64,000 bases of DNA from an uncultured Pelagibacteraceae bacterium (GTDB lineage Bacteria; Pseudomonadota; Alphaproteobacteria; Pelagibacterales; Pelagibacteraceae), in assembly GCA_902624635.1 (NCBI GenBank), contig CACNYD010000001.1, positions 364,766-428,765 of the forward strand. Direction: 5' to 3'. Below the pieces are notes generated by a model. That model made no database searches. It saw only the letters and a program-made list of their open reading frames with translations, and was not told the origin of the DNA. The position numbers and the translations under genes were made by a program. Each line of letters starts with the position of its first letter. The first letter of the stretch is position 1. This document shows, one piece after another, positions 9,877-20,047 of the stretch.

Positions 9877-10777
9877 GTTTAGAGAAAGCCTCAATATGTG
9901 ATGGTTTTATTTCACAACAACCGCCAATAATTGTAGCTCCTGCATTTTTAAATTTTTTAGCGAATTCAAACAGTTTATTAGGTGTTAAATCTTTTCTGAC
10001 ACCAAGAAATTCATTTGGATTACCGGTTTTACTTTTTTTGTAGGCATTATTGTAATTAGGTTTTGGATTAGTTTTAATGAATGCATTTAATTTAAAACCA
10101 AAAGGGACTTTTAATTTTTTTATTTCTTCAAGATTAAGTTCAAAATTTTCTGGGGAAACACACGACAACATTATCCCCATTAATTTATTATGATCAATAT
10201 CAGTAATAATATTTGAAATACTTTCACCACTTGGCAACCTTGTACCTTCAGAAATATGTGCTCCAATTAAATAAGGTTTGTTAAATTCTTTAATACTGTC
10301 TATTGCAATTCTAAACTCTCTCACACTACTCAAAACATCAAAATAAAAAAAATCAACGTAAGGATTTAATAACCTTGCTTGACTGTTAAAGTTTTCTCTT
10401 ACCTCATCTTCTGCTCTATTATCCGCCTCATAAGTTAAATTTTGAGGAGGTAATCCTCCAGCTACAAGAACATTTGGATAATTTTCTTTTGCTTTTTGCG
10501 CAATTTCACCTGCTTTTTTGTTCAGATATTCGTACTTATCTAAAACATTGTTATCTTTAAGACGAGATTTTCTAGTCGTAAAAGTTGTGGTTACAATTAT
10601 TTCTGCCCCAGCTTTTATAAAATCTAAGTGTATATCTAGTAACAATTGATGGTATTTTTCTTGAAGTAAAGCGTTAGCACTCCACAAAGTACCATTAGGT
10701 TCCATGCCTCTAGCAAGAAGTTCTTGACCCATGCCACCATCTAAAATTTTGACTTTTTTAAAAAAATTTTGATCCAT
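9869..10777 (-). CDS. mmuM: homocysteine S-methyltransferase family protein
   Basis: ILDGGMGQELLARG, Zn-ligand type Cys (SCVSPE) plus GGCC near C-terminus. Confidence 0.8.
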   Translation of the reverse strand: MDQNFFKKVKILDGGMGQELLARGMEPNGTLWSANALLQEKYHQLLLDIHLDFIKAGAEIIVTTTFTTRKSRLKDNNVLDKYEYLNKKAGEIAQKAKENYPNVLVAGGLPPQNLTYEADNRAEDEVRENFNSQARLLNPYVDFFYFDVLSSVREFRIAIDSIKEFNKPYLIGAHISEGTRLPSGESISNIITDIDHNKLMGIMLSCVSPENFELNLEEIKKLKVPFGFKLNAFIKTNPKPNYNNAYKKSKTGNPNEFLGVRKDLTPNKLFEFAKKFKNAGATIIGGCCEIKPSHIEAFSKLK

Positions 10778-10914
10778 TATTTTTCCTAATTACAGAAAAA
10801 AAAATATTAATCATCTTAATTCTTGCCACAAGATATTGTGTTGTATTCAATTACAGGTAGAAAATAAAAATTATAAGAATTGGACACAGACAGCAATTAC
10901 TAGTTTAATTAATT

Positions 10915-12654
10915 ATGGCTACTAAAAGAAAGAAAAAAGCTAAGCCAAAGACCAAGAAAAAAAAAATTAAATTGGTCAAATCATCTAGAAAAATAATAAA
11001 GACGAAAAGAAAAGTTAGGACAAAAAAGTCTGCGACTAAGAAACGTTCAAAAAAATCTAGAAAAAATAATAAGCTTAAATCAACTAAAAAAACAAGAGGA
11101 GTAAAAAAAATGAGTGCAGAGGCTATGAAAGTGTCATCTGTATTAGATACTTCTCATTTGAAAGTAAAATTCCCATTTAAAGCAAAATATGGGAACTACA
11201 TTAACGGTAAGTTTGTAGAACCAAAATCTGGAAAGTATTTTGATAATACATCCCCGATTTCAAATGAAGTAATCTGTTCGATTGCACGATCAAACGAAAA
11301 AGACGTAGACGCTGCATTGGATGCAGCTCACGCGGCTTTCCCAACTTGGGGTAAAACTTCAATTACGGAAAGATCAAACATTCTTCTTAAAATTGCAGAT
11401 GTCATTGAGAAAAATCTTAATGTATTAGCAACAGCTGAATGTTTAGACAATGGTAAGCCAATAAGAGAATGTATGGCTGCTGATTTACCACTAGTAATAG
11501 ATCATTGGAGATATTTTGCTGGAGTAATCAGAGCAGAAGAAGGTTCAGTTGCTGAAATCAGTAACAGTGAATATTCTTATCACATTCCTGAACCACTAGG
11601 TGTAGTTGGACAAATTATACCTTGGAACTTTCCATTATTAATGGCAACCTGGAAACTTGCTCCAGCTTTAGCAGCAGGAAACTGTGTAGTGTTAAAACCA
11701 GCTGAGCAAACACCAGCATCAATCATGTTACTTATGGAACTAATTGGAGACTTATTACCTCCAGGAGTAGTAAACGTTGTAAGTGGTTATGGTTTAGAAG
11801 CTGGTAAACCACTAGCATCATCAAAAAGAATCAAAAAGATTGCTTTCACTGGTGAAACAACAACTGGTAGATTGATTATGCAATATGCATCTCAAAACTT
11901 AATACCAATTACGTTAGAGTTAGGTGGAAAATCTCCAAACATTTTCTTTGAAGACGTTATGGCAAAAGATGATGACTTCTTTGATAAATGTTTAGAAGGT
12001 TTTGCAATGTTTACATTAAACCAGGGTGAAGTTTGTACTTGTCCAAGCAGAGTACTAGTTCAAGAGTCTATCTATGACAAGTTCATGGAAAAAGCTATTG
12101 CTAGAACAAAAGCTGTTAAGCAAGACAATCCTTTAAAAATGGAAACAATGATTGGAGCACAAGCATCATTAGAACAAATGGAAAAAATCAAATCTTATCT
12201 TGATTTAGGTAAGAAAGAAGGTGCCAAGGTTCTATGTGGTGGAAATGTTGCAAAAATCAATAGTGGTTTAGAAAAAGGAAACTACATCGAACCAACTATT
12301 TTTGAGGGTAATAACTCAATGCGTATTTTCCAAGAGGAAATTTTTGGACCAGTTGTATCAGTAACTAAGTTTAAAGATGAGGCAGAAGCATTAGAAATTG
12401 CTAATGATACTCTTTATGGTTTAGGCGCTGGTGTTTGGACTAGAAATGGAAATATCGCTTACAGAATGGGTAGAGAAATACAAGCTGGTAGAGTATGGAC
12501 TAACTGTTATCACGCTTATCCTGCACATGCTGCATTCGGTGGATATAAACAATCTGGTATTGGAAGAGAAACACACAAAATGATGCTTAACCACTACAGA
12601 CAAGTGAAAAATCTTCACGTGTCTTATAGTGAAAAGAAATTAGGCTTCTTTTAA
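10915..12654 (+). CDS. NAD-dependent aldehyde dehydrogenase with 65-aa lysine-rich N-terminal extension (alternative start ATG at 11110)
   Basis: ALDH motifs [16 protein letters not shown]-type ([11 protein letters not shown]), [12 protein letters not shown]; residues 1-65 are 29 K + 7 R. Confidence 0.93.
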   Translation: MATKRKKKAKPKTKKKKIKLVKSSRKIIKTKRKVRTKKSATKKRSKKSRKNNKLKSTKKTRGVKKMSAEAMKVSSVLDTSHLKVKFPFKAKYGNYINGKFVEPKSGKYFDNTSPISNEVICSIARSNEKDVDAALDAAHAAFPTWGKTSITERSNILLKIADVIEKNLNVLATAECLDNGKPIRECMAADLPLVIDHWRYFAGVIRAEEGSVAEISNSEYSYHIPEPLGVVGQIIPWNFPLLMATWKLAPALAAGNCVVLKPAEQTPASIMLLMELIGDLLPPGVVNVVSGYGLEAGKPLASSKRIKKIAFTGETTTGRLIMQYASQNLIPITLELGGKSPNIFFEDVMAKDDDFFDKCLEGFAMFTLNQGEVCTCPSRVLVQESIYDKFMEKAIARTKAVKQDNPLKMETMIGAQASLEQMEKIKSYLDLGKKEGAKVLCGGNVAKINSGLEKGNYIEPTIFEGNNSMRIFQEEIFGPVVSVTKFKDEAEALEIANDTLYGLGAGVWTRNGNIAYRMGREIQAGRVWTNCYHAYPAHAAFGGYKQSGIGRETHKMMLNHYRQVKNLHVSYSEKKLGFF

Positions 12655-12671
12655 AGATAATCTTATATATA

Positions 12672-12704
12672 ATGGCCCGTGAGGAATCACGGGCCATATT
12701 TTTT
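12672..12704 (+). terminator. Rho-independent terminator/attenuator between ALDH and DUF779 gene
   Basis: Perfect 11-bp stem ATGGCCCGTGA-GGAA-TCACGGGCCAT followed by ATTTTTT. Confidence 0.88.
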
Positions 12705-13058
12705 ATGAAAGTAAAAGCAACAGACTCAGCACTAAAGTTAATTGAAGAGCTTAAAGCTCAACATGGTGAAGAGCTATTATTTCACCAATCTGGTGGATGT
12801 TGTGATGGAAGTGCACCAATGTGCTATCCAAGAAATGAATATATGGTTGGCTCAAGCGATGTAAAATTAGGTGAAATTGGTGGACTGCCTTTTTACATGA
12901 ACGATGACCAATATGAAAAATGGAAACATACTGATTTAACTATAGATGCAGTTAAAGGTATTGGTGGAATGTTTTCTTTAGATAATGGCACTGGAAAAAG
13001 ATTTTTGACAAAATCTGAGATTTGTTTAGTCGTAGATAACGATAACAAAAAAAATTAA
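12705..13058 (+). CDS. DUF779 family protein (ALDH-associated); ORF track start 12672 lies inside the terminator, start at 12705 preferred
   Basis: GGCCDGSAPMCY motif of DUF779; adjacent to ALDH; ATG at 12705 gives MKVKATDSALKLIEELK. Confidence 0.85.
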   Translation: MKVKATDSALKLIEELKAQHGEELLFHQSGGCCDGSAPMCYPRNEYMVGSSDVKLGEIGGLPFYMNDDQYEKWKHTDLTIDAVKGIGGMFSLDNGTGKRFLTKSEICLVVDNDNKKN

Positions 13059-13074
13059 TCATTTTTAATATTAG

Positions 13075-13545
13075 ATGTCTGTTTATCTTAGCTCTCAAAA
13101 AGTAATTAAAGATTGGATCGATTACAACGATCACATGAATGTTTCATATTATCTATTAATGTTCGATAAATATGGTGCCGATACATTAAATAATATTTTT
13201 AAGATGGGAGAAGAGTCAGCAAAAACAACTAAGAAAAGTACAATGATCGTAGAATCTCACATCACTTATAATCAGGAACTTCAACTAAATGACGAAGTAG
13301 ACATTAATTGTGTTTATTTTGATCATGATAAAAAACGACTTCAATATAAAATGGAAATGATTCACAAAGAAAAAAAGTTTCTTGCATCAACTATTGAAAT
13401 TTTGGCTTTATACGTAGATCTTAATGAAAGGAAAGTTGCTGAGTTTGAGGAAGAAAAGATAATGATAATGGATGATTTTATAAACAATAATAAATCTAAA
13501 TTTAATAATGAAAACCTTAAATTTTCATCCAAACTTAAAAAGTGA
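13075..13545 (+). CDS. 4HBT-like thioesterase family protein
   Basis: VIKDWIDYNDHMNVSYYLLMFDKYGAD resembles hotdog thioesterase N-terminus. Confidence 0.75.
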   Translation: MSVYLSSQKVIKDWIDYNDHMNVSYYLLMFDKYGADTLNNIFKMGEESAKTTKKSTMIVESHITYNQELQLNDEVDINCVYFDHDKKRLQYKMEMIHKEKKFLASTIEILALYVDLNERKVAEFEEEKIMIMDDFINNNKSKFNNENLKFSSKLKK

Positions 13546-14831
13546 AAAAAATATTTATAATTTTAACTTTAAGTTTATTAGCTTCAAACAATCTATTTGC
13601 TGGTGAGTGGTCTAATCAAATTAAATTTAATAAATGGCTTTCTGAAAACGGATATAATCAATATTTAACTGAGCAAGGATCCAGCAATCTAAATATAAAA
13701 ATAAAAAATAAAGCATTATCAGGTACAAATATTGCATATCATTCAAACCCAAATAGAGATACCTTGATTTACTATTTATGGAAATACTCATATAGAGATA
13801 GAAGTGGACATTTAAAAGAGTTTAAACCGACAAATAGTTCCTACGATTTTAAATTCAACTTAATTGAAGATAAATATGTAAAAAAACAAATAAAAACTAA
13901 AGGCATTCTTAGTTATTTATATTACCAAGATGGTCAAGTATTGATTGATGAATTTTCTCCCAAAGAACAATTAGGAGAGTTTTTAAATAATGAAACAAAA
14001 TTTTATTCAATGTCAATGGGTAAGTCAGTAACTTCTTATTTAGTAGGTCACGCAATATGTGAGGGTTATATTGAGGGAGTTGATGCTAGAGTAAATGACT
14101 GGCCTATAATAAAAGATTCTCTTTATCATGATCAAAAATTAATTAATTTTTTAAATATGAATACTGGTGATCAAAAATATATCGACGAGTTTGAAGATGG
14201 TACTAGTAAATTAGGTGCATATGAAGATAGAGATATCGCAACAACCATGCGCTCTTACTTTAATGACCAAAATACAAAAAAATCTAAGGAAAGATACAAT
14301 TACAATGGATTTGTCACTCAGTTAATTTTGAACTATATGAAATTTAAAATTGGTGAAGATTATGACAAATTTTATAGCAAAGTTTTCAACGATAAAATAA
14401 AGATCAAAAATAGCATTCGTTATGGCTACACTAGTTTAAATGAAATTTGGGGAAATGGACATCCCAACATAATGGCAACGAGATTTGACTATCTTAGAAT
14501 AGCAAAAGCTATAATGGATGATTATCAAAACGATACATGTGTTGGAAAATATTTAAAAGAGATTTATAAAAGAAGAATACCAAAAGGAAGCAAAGAAAAT
14601 GAAGAGCCTGCATTTAATCGTACAAAATCATATGGGGGTCAATTCCATATGGATTATCCAGGTTTAAAAGATAAAGTTATATTTGGCATGGGCGGTTATG
14701 GTGGTAATGCAATTTTAATTGATGTAGAAAATTCAAGAATACTGGTTGTTAATTCACTCCATTATAACAACACTAAATATAAATATAATCACAAAAAACT
14801 AATATTAGATCTATTTAAAAAAGGTAAATGA
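13542..14831 (+). CDS. secreted serine hydrolase, beta-lactamase-like
   Basis: Signal peptide MKKIFIILTLSLLASNNLFAG; SMGKSVTSYLVG (SxxK). Confidence 0.8.
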   Translation: MKKIFIILTLSLLASNNLFAGEWSNQIKFNKWLSENGYNQYLTEQGSSNLNIKIKNKALSGTNIAYHSNPNRDTLIYYLWKYSYRDRSGHLKEFKPTNSSYDFKFNLIEDKYVKKQIKTKGILSYLYYQDGQVLIDEFSPKEQLGEFLNNETKFYSMSMGKSVTSYLVGHAICEGYIEGVDARVNDWPIIKDSLYHDQKLINFLNMNTGDQKYIDEFEDGTSKLGAYEDRDIATTMRSYFNDQNTKKSKERYNYNGFVTQLILNYMKFKIGEDYDKFYSKVFNDKIKIKNSIRYGYTSLNEIWGNGHPNIMATRFDYLRIAKAIMDDYQNDTCVGKYLKEIYKRRIPKGSKENEEPAFNRTKSYGGQFHMDYPGLKDKVIFGMGGYGGNAILIDVENSRILVVNSLHYNNTKYKYNHKKLILDLFKKGK

Positions 14832-14839
14832 AAATTAAT

Positions 14840-14868
14840 ATAACTTCCAGTCCGCAGCCGGAAGTTAT
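14840..14868. terminator. hairpin between convergent genes (bidirectional terminator candidate)
   Basis: ATAACTTCC ... GGAAGTTAT perfect 9-bp arms in the 45-bp gap between convergent CDSs. Confidence 0.6.
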
Positions 14869-14876
14869 ACTAAAAA

Positions 14877-15194
14877 TTATTGACCGGGTGCTTTATAGCC
14901 AATCTTACTTGCTTTTGTCGTAGCTTTTGTAAAATCAATCGCTTCAAGCATTGTTAGATTTTTTACAGCGCCAGATGCTTCAACAACTAATTTTATCGCT
15001 GCAAAGTCATCAAAACTTGGAACATCACTAACAACTACAAAATCATAAGAACCTCTAACAATATCCATGCTATGCATTGAACCACCCATAGCTTTTGTTA
15101 ATTGTTCTACTACGGCTTTTCTATCACTTGTTGGATCTTTCAAAAAACCCTGAAAAGCTTTTTCAGTGTAGTTACCCATTATGTATGCTTTCAT
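14877..15194 (-). CDS. GYD domain protein
   Basis: MKAYIMGNYTEKAFQGF... GSYDFVVVSDVPSFDDFAAIKLVVEASG. Confidence 0.8.
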   Translation of the reverse strand: MKAYIMGNYTEKAFQGFLKDPTSDRKAVVEQLTKAMGGSMHSMDIVRGSYDFVVVSDVPSFDDFAAIKLVVEASGAVKNLTMLEAIDFTKATTKASKIGYKAPGQ

Positions 15195-15297
15195 TTAAAC
15201 TCCTTTTTTATAATCATAGAGTATCATCGATCCCGCAATATTTAATGTGTAAAAATTACATAGTAGACACAACCTATAGTAATGTTAGATTAAAATT

Positions 15298-16740
15298 ATG
15301 TACGAAAAATTTGGCCAATTCATTGATGGAAAATGGTGTCCATCATCTGACAAATCAACATATGAAGTTATTAATCCTGCAAATGAGGAAGTTATAGGCC
15401 ACGCATCTAAAGCTACACCAGAAGATGTTGACCGGGCATTAAAATCTGCAGAAAAAGGATTAGAAGTTTGGAAAAAAACACCACCTTGGCAAAGATCTTA
15501 CATCATTAGACGTATTGCAGATAAAATGAGAGAGAAACAAGATATTTTAGCAAAATGGATGACACTAGAAGTTGGCAAACCTTTAGCAGAAGCTAAAGGT
15601 GAAATTAATGGAGCTGCAGATATTTTTGAATGGAATGCAGAGGAAACAAAAAGAATTTATGGACAAACTGTTGAAAGTAGATTTGAAGATACAAGGGTTC
15701 ATGTTTACTACCAACCAGTAGGTGTTGTAGCAGCTTTATCTCCATGGAACTTTCCTGCAGTATTGTCAGCAAGAAAAATTTCTACAGCTTTAGCAGCGGG
15801 TTGCTCAGTTATAATTAAACCAGATGTTATCACCCCTGGTGTAGTAATGGCGATGGTTGACATTTGCCGAGAGTGCGGAGTTCCTGCAGGAGTAGTAAAT
15901 CTTTTATCAGGAGATCCTCCAAGTATAGCACAACAATTAATCGCATCAGATATTGTGAAAAAGATTTCCATCACTGGTTCATCGAGAGTTGGAAAGTTAA
16001 TTTTGAAACAAGCTGCAGATAAAGTTCAAAGAGTAACGATGGAGCTTTCAGGTCATTCACCCTTTATTGTATTTGATGATGCTGATATTAAAAAAGCAGC
16101 TGATATGGCAATTGCTGCTAAATTTAGAAACAATGGTCAAGTTTGCATATCTCCAAACAGATTTTATATTCACGAGAAGAAAAAAGATGAATTTGTAAAT
16201 TTATTTATTGAGAAAACTAAGAAACTGAAAATAGGTGATGGTATGGATCCTGCAACTCAATTAGGTCCATTAACTACAAAAAAGCGACTTAATGAAATAG
16301 AAGAATTAGTCGAAAAAACTAAACAAGAAGGTGCAAAAGTTTTACTTGGTGGAAAAAGACCATCAGGATTTAATAAAGGTTTTTATTATGAACCTACAAT
16401 ATTTGATGATGTAAAAGATGATTTTACAATAATGAAACAAGAACCTTTTGGACCATTGGTTCCAATGTTATCTTTTAAATCTTTCGATGAGGTAATTGAG
16501 AGAGCTAACAATCATGAGCTTGGTTTAAGTAGTTATGTATGTACTAACTCAATGGAGATAGCACATTTAGCATCAGATCAATTAGAGACGGGCACAGTAG
16601 CAATTAATACGCCATTAGTCGCTATTGCAGAAGCTCCTTTTGGGGGAATTAAACAAAGTGGCTATGGACGTGAAGGTGGTTCAATGGCAATAAAAGATTA
16701 TCTTAATATTAAATATACTCATCTTGGTATTAAAGGTTAA
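15298..16740 (+). CDS. aldehyde dehydrogenase family protein
   Basis: VTMELSGHSPFIVFDDAD, NNGQVCISPNRFYI, PFGGIKQSGYGREGG. Confidence 0.93.
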   Translation: MYEKFGQFIDGKWCPSSDKSTYEVINPANEEVIGHASKATPEDVDRALKSAEKGLEVWKKTPPWQRSYIIRRIADKMREKQDILAKWMTLEVGKPLAEAKGEINGAADIFEWNAEETKRIYGQTVESRFEDTRVHVYYQPVGVVAALSPWNFPAVLSARKISTALAAGCSVIIKPDVITPGVVMAMVDICRECGVPAGVVNLLSGDPPSIAQQLIASDIVKKISITGSSRVGKLILKQAADKVQRVTMELSGHSPFIVFDDADIKKAADMAIAAKFRNNGQVCISPNRFYIHEKKKDEFVNLFIEKTKKLKIGDGMDPATQLGPLTTKKRLNEIEELVEKTKQEGAKVLLGGKRPSGFNKGFYYEPTIFDDVKDDFTIMKQEPFGPLVPMLSFKSFDEVIERANNHELGLSSYVCTNSMEIAHLASDQLETGTVAINTPLVAIAEAPFGGIKQSGYGREGGSMAIKDYLNIKYTHLGIKG

Positions 16741-16743
16741 TTG

Positions 16744-17589
16744 ATGAAACTTTTAAGGGTTGGTGAGCATGGTAAGGAAATACCTTCAATTATTGATAAT
16801 CAAAATAATTTTCGAAATTTATCAAATATTTTAAAAGATTTTACACCAGAGAATTTGAATTTTGAAAATTTAGATAAAATAAAAAAGCTAGATTTAAATT
16901 CTCTTCCATTAATCGAAGATAACAAAAGAATTGGACCTTGTGTAATTAAACCAGCAAATTTTATTGCAATAGGTTTAAATTACAAGGCTCATGCCGAGGA
17001 AACAAATTCTAATACACCAAAAGAGCCAATTGTTTTTAACAAATCACCAAACTGTATTGTTGGACCAAACGACAATATTGTAATACCAAAAAATTCAAAT
17101 TCTTTAGACCACGAAGTTGAAATTGCAATGGTGATTGGAAGTAAAGCCAAATATGTTAAAGAAGATGAAGCTCAAAATCATGTACTAGGCTATTGTATTT
17201 GCAATGATATAAGTGAAAGAGAATGGCAAAAAGATAGAGGTGGTCAATGGGTAAAAGGAAAATCTGGAGATACCTTTGGGCCATTGGGTCCTTATTTAGT
17301 AACAAAAGATGAAATAAGCGATCTATTTAATTTAAATTTATCATTAGATCTTAATGGAAAAAGAAGACAAACCGGTAATACCAGTTTGATGATATTCAAT
17401 TTTAATTTCTTAATTTCTTATATCAGTCAATTTATAACTTTAATGCCAGGCGATGTTATTACAACTGGTACACCTGCAGGAGTAGGAATGGGTATGACAC
17501 CACCAGATTATTTAAAAGATGGTGATGAAATGGTTTTAAGAATAGATAATCTCGGTGAACAAAAACTGAAAGTTGTTAAGGAGAAATAA
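16744..17589 (+). CDS. fumarylacetoacetate hydrolase family protein
   Basis: FIAIGLNYKAHAEE, DHEVEIAMVIG, GDTFGPLGPYLV, TGTPAGVGMG; ATG at 16744 preferred over TTG at 16741. Confidence 0.9.
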   Translation: MKLLRVGEHGKEIPSIIDNQNNFRNLSNILKDFTPENLNFENLDKIKKLDLNSLPLIEDNKRIGPCVIKPANFIAIGLNYKAHAEETNSNTPKEPIVFNKSPNCIVGPNDNIVIPKNSNSLDHEVEIAMVIGSKAKYVKEDEAQNHVLGYCICNDISEREWQKDRGGQWVKGKSGDTFGPLGPYLVTKDEISDLFNLNLSLDLNGKRRQTGNTSLMIFNFNFLISYISQFITLMPGDVITTGTPAGVGMGMTPPDYLKDGDEMVLRIDNLGEQKLKVVKEK

Positions 17590-18296
17590 TGATTGAATTA
17601 ATTATTGCCTTTGGTGCCGGATTGATAAGTTTTTTATCACCATGTGTTTTACCACTCATACCTGGTTATATTTCATATATTTCTGGCAGTTCTTTAAATG
17701 AACTTATTGATAAAAAAAATATCAATCTATTTCCAATCATTTTATTTACAGTTGGTTTTTCTATAGTTTTTATAATTTTTGGTGCAGCTTCAACATTTCT
17801 AGGGCAAATTTTTTTAGAGAATTCATCCGAATTAAGAATAGCCGCAGGATTAATAATTATTATCTTATCTCTTCATTTAATTGGAATAATAAATTTGAAA
17901 TTTTTAAATTATGAAAAAAGAATTCAAACAAATATTAATAAAAGTATTTTTAGTCCAATATTAATAGGAATGGCTTTTGCATTTGGTTGGACACCTTGTA
18001 TAGGACCTATTTTAGGATCTATTTTAGTATTAGCAGCAACAGAGGAAAGTTTAAGCCAAGGCGTATTATTATTATCTTTTTACTCTATTGGATTAGCAAT
18101 CCCATTTATTTTGTCAGGTTATTTAATACAAAGATTCCTTATTTTTTCTAAAAACTTCAGAAAAAATATTAATTTAGTATCAAAAATAGGAGGAGTAATT
18201 CTCTTAATAACTGGTATTTTGATATTAACTAATCAACTACAAGCTTTGGGATATTATTTATTAAATATTTTTCCATTCTTACAAAATTTTGGTTAA
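17589..18296 (+). CDS. ccdA: cytochrome c biogenesis protein CcdA family
   Basis: GLISFLSPCVLPLIPGYISYISG, FAFGWTPCIGPILG. Confidence 0.93.
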   Translation: MIELIIAFGAGLISFLSPCVLPLIPGYISYISGSSLNELIDKKNINLFPIILFTVGFSIVFIIFGAASTFLGQIFLENSSELRIAAGLIIIILSLHLIGIINLKFLNYEKRIQTNINKSIFSPILIGMAFAFGWTPCIGPILGSILVLAATEESLSQGVLLLSFYSIGLAIPFILSGYLIQRFLIFSKNFRKNINLVSKIGGVILLITGILILTNQLQALGYYLLNIFPFLQNFG

Positions 18297-18304
18297 ATTA
18301 GATT

Positions 18305-18886
18305 ATGAAAATTTATCAAATAGACTCTAGTGCTAGAAAAGATGGTTCAACATCAAGAGCTTTGGCAAAAAAACTTTTGGATAAGATAAAAAAAACTGGG
18401 GATGAAGTTATTTATAGAGATCTAAATGATGAGATGGTCTTTGTATCCAATTTAACAGAGTCTGGAATGAAAATTGATCCAAAGGATCAAACAGAGACAC
18501 ACAAAAAAATGTTTCAACTATCAGATACACTTGTAAAAGAATTGAAGGAAAGTGATGTTATAATCATATCAGCTCCAATTTATAATTATGGACCTCCAGC
18601 AACTTTAAAAGCATGGTCAGATCTTGCTGCAAGAGTAGGTGAAACTTTTAGATTTAAACCTAACGGGAGAAGAGAAGGGTTATTAAAGAATAAAAAAGCT
18701 TATTTAGTAATTACTTCAGGTGGAACAAAACTAAATAGCAATGAGGATTTTCTTACCCCATGGTTAAAATTTATTTTAAATTTTTTTGGTATAGAAAAAG
18801 TAGAAGTAGTAAGTGCTGACCAAATGTCTCTAGATTATGAAAAATCAATAAGAGATGCTGAGAAACAAATAGAAAATTTATCTTAG
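18305..18886 (+). CDS. FMN-dependent NADH-azoreductase/flavodoxin-like oxidoreductase
   Basis: MKIYQIDSSARKDGSTSRALAKKLL, APIYNYGPPATLKAWSD. Confidence 0.85.
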   Translation: MKIYQIDSSARKDGSTSRALAKKLLDKIKKTGDEVIYRDLNDEMVFVSNLTESGMKIDPKDQTETHKKMFQLSDTLVKELKESDVIIISAPIYNYGPPATLKAWSDLAARVGETFRFKPNGRREGLLKNKKAYLVITSGGTKLNSNEDFLTPWLKFILNFFGIEKVEVVSADQMSLDYEKSIRDAEKQIENLS

Positions 18887-19983
18887 TAATTAAATTTTCT
18901 TTTCAAATGCTTAAGCCTTCCTTCTGTGCTATCATAATCAATATAACAACCTTGAAGAAAACGATTACCCTCATTTGCATCATAAGTGGTTCTTCCATGT
19001 AATAATCTGTAATTATCCATCATTAAAAGGTCACCAGGTAGAAGTTTAAACTCTATTCTGTAACTTTCAGAATTATAGAGTTCTGATATTTTTTTTCTCG
19101 CAGAATAAAATAGATCTAATTTTTCTTTATCTATTAATGGGACAAAATCTAATCTCGGACTAAAACGAACTTGTTTGAAATTTCCATTTTCATCTAACTG
19201 TATCATCTCTGCCCAATCCTCTAAAATTACGCTTTCATCTATAAATTGAAATCGTATTTTAACTTCAGTTAAAATTTTAAAATATTCTGGAAAATCTTTT
19301 TTTAATTTTTCTGAAACAGTATAACCGTCAACTAATGTTGATAAACCACCAGTGACTTCATTTTCAATACAATGAAGTATTTGAATACATGGCACAGGAT
19401 TTCTATAAGGATTATCTGTATGAGGAGCTAAAGGTAAAGATGTGTAAGCTAAGTCATTTGGATTTGGTTTAGATTTTACATTAAAAAACTCACCGAAGTT
19501 TGTACGTCTCACACTCCCTATTGAATTTGCAAAATTTACAATAAAGTTATTTTTTGTGGGTACATTTTTAAAGATTACAAAACCATATTGATAAAAATTA
19601 ATTAGGGCTTTGTACATTTCATCTGTTTCAAATAAATTTTCTTTAAATTCGAAAGTATTTTTATCTTTAAATGAAGAGTCCCATTTTATTTTATCGATTT
19701 GTCTTACTTCGTTGATATTTGAGAATTCTTTAAAAATATCAATTACGGCAATTTTTGTTGATACCCCATCATCAAATTTTATTTGTAAAAAATCACTGGA
19801 TAAACTTAAATCTTTAATTTTAATATTTTCCTCTAATTGAGTTGGATCAAATAATCTCTGTTGAGTAGACTTATCAACAAAATTTTCTCCGTTTACTCTT
19901 TCCCTCAGCCAAAACGGGTGAATTTCTTTTTTTTGGCCGTTACTTTCAAAAAATACCTTGTTATCTTTTAATTCTAATTTCAT
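18883..19983 (-). CDS. gamma-butyrobetaine hydroxylase/TauD-like Fe(II)/2OG dioxygenase
   Basis: N-terminal DUF971-like IHPFWLRERV; HTDNPYR (HxD), LLHGRTTYD distal His/Arg. Confidence 0.88.
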   Translation of the reverse strand: MKLELKDNKVFFESNGQKKEIHPFWLRERVNGENFVDKSTQQRLFDPTQLEENIKIKDLSLSSDFLQIKFDDGVSTKIAVIDIFKEFSNINEVRQIDKIKWDSSFKDKNTFEFKENLFETDEMYKALINFYQYGFVIFKNVPTKNNFIVNFANSIGSVRRTNFGEFFNVKSKPNPNDLAYTSLPLAPHTDNPYRNPVPCIQILHCIENEVTGGLSTLVDGYTVSEKLKKDFPEYFKILTEVKIRFQFIDESVILEDWAEMIQLDENGNFKQVRFSPRLDFVPLIDKEKLDLFYSARKKISELYNSESYRIEFKLLPGDLLMMDNYRLLHGRTTYDANEGNRFLQGCYIDYDSTEGRLKHLKRKFNY

Positions 19984-20047
19984 TTATTTTAAATCATTAT
20001 TTAAAATTTAACTTTAATCAATAGTAATAAAATAGTATTAGATCGTT

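Noticed and set aside
10778-10914. Possible SAM-responsive riboswitch upstream of the homocysteine S-methyltransferase gene
   Set aside because: Only a short CACAA-GATA-TTGTG dyad was visible; I could not align it to SAM-II or SAM-V consensus by eye. A covariance-model search would decide.
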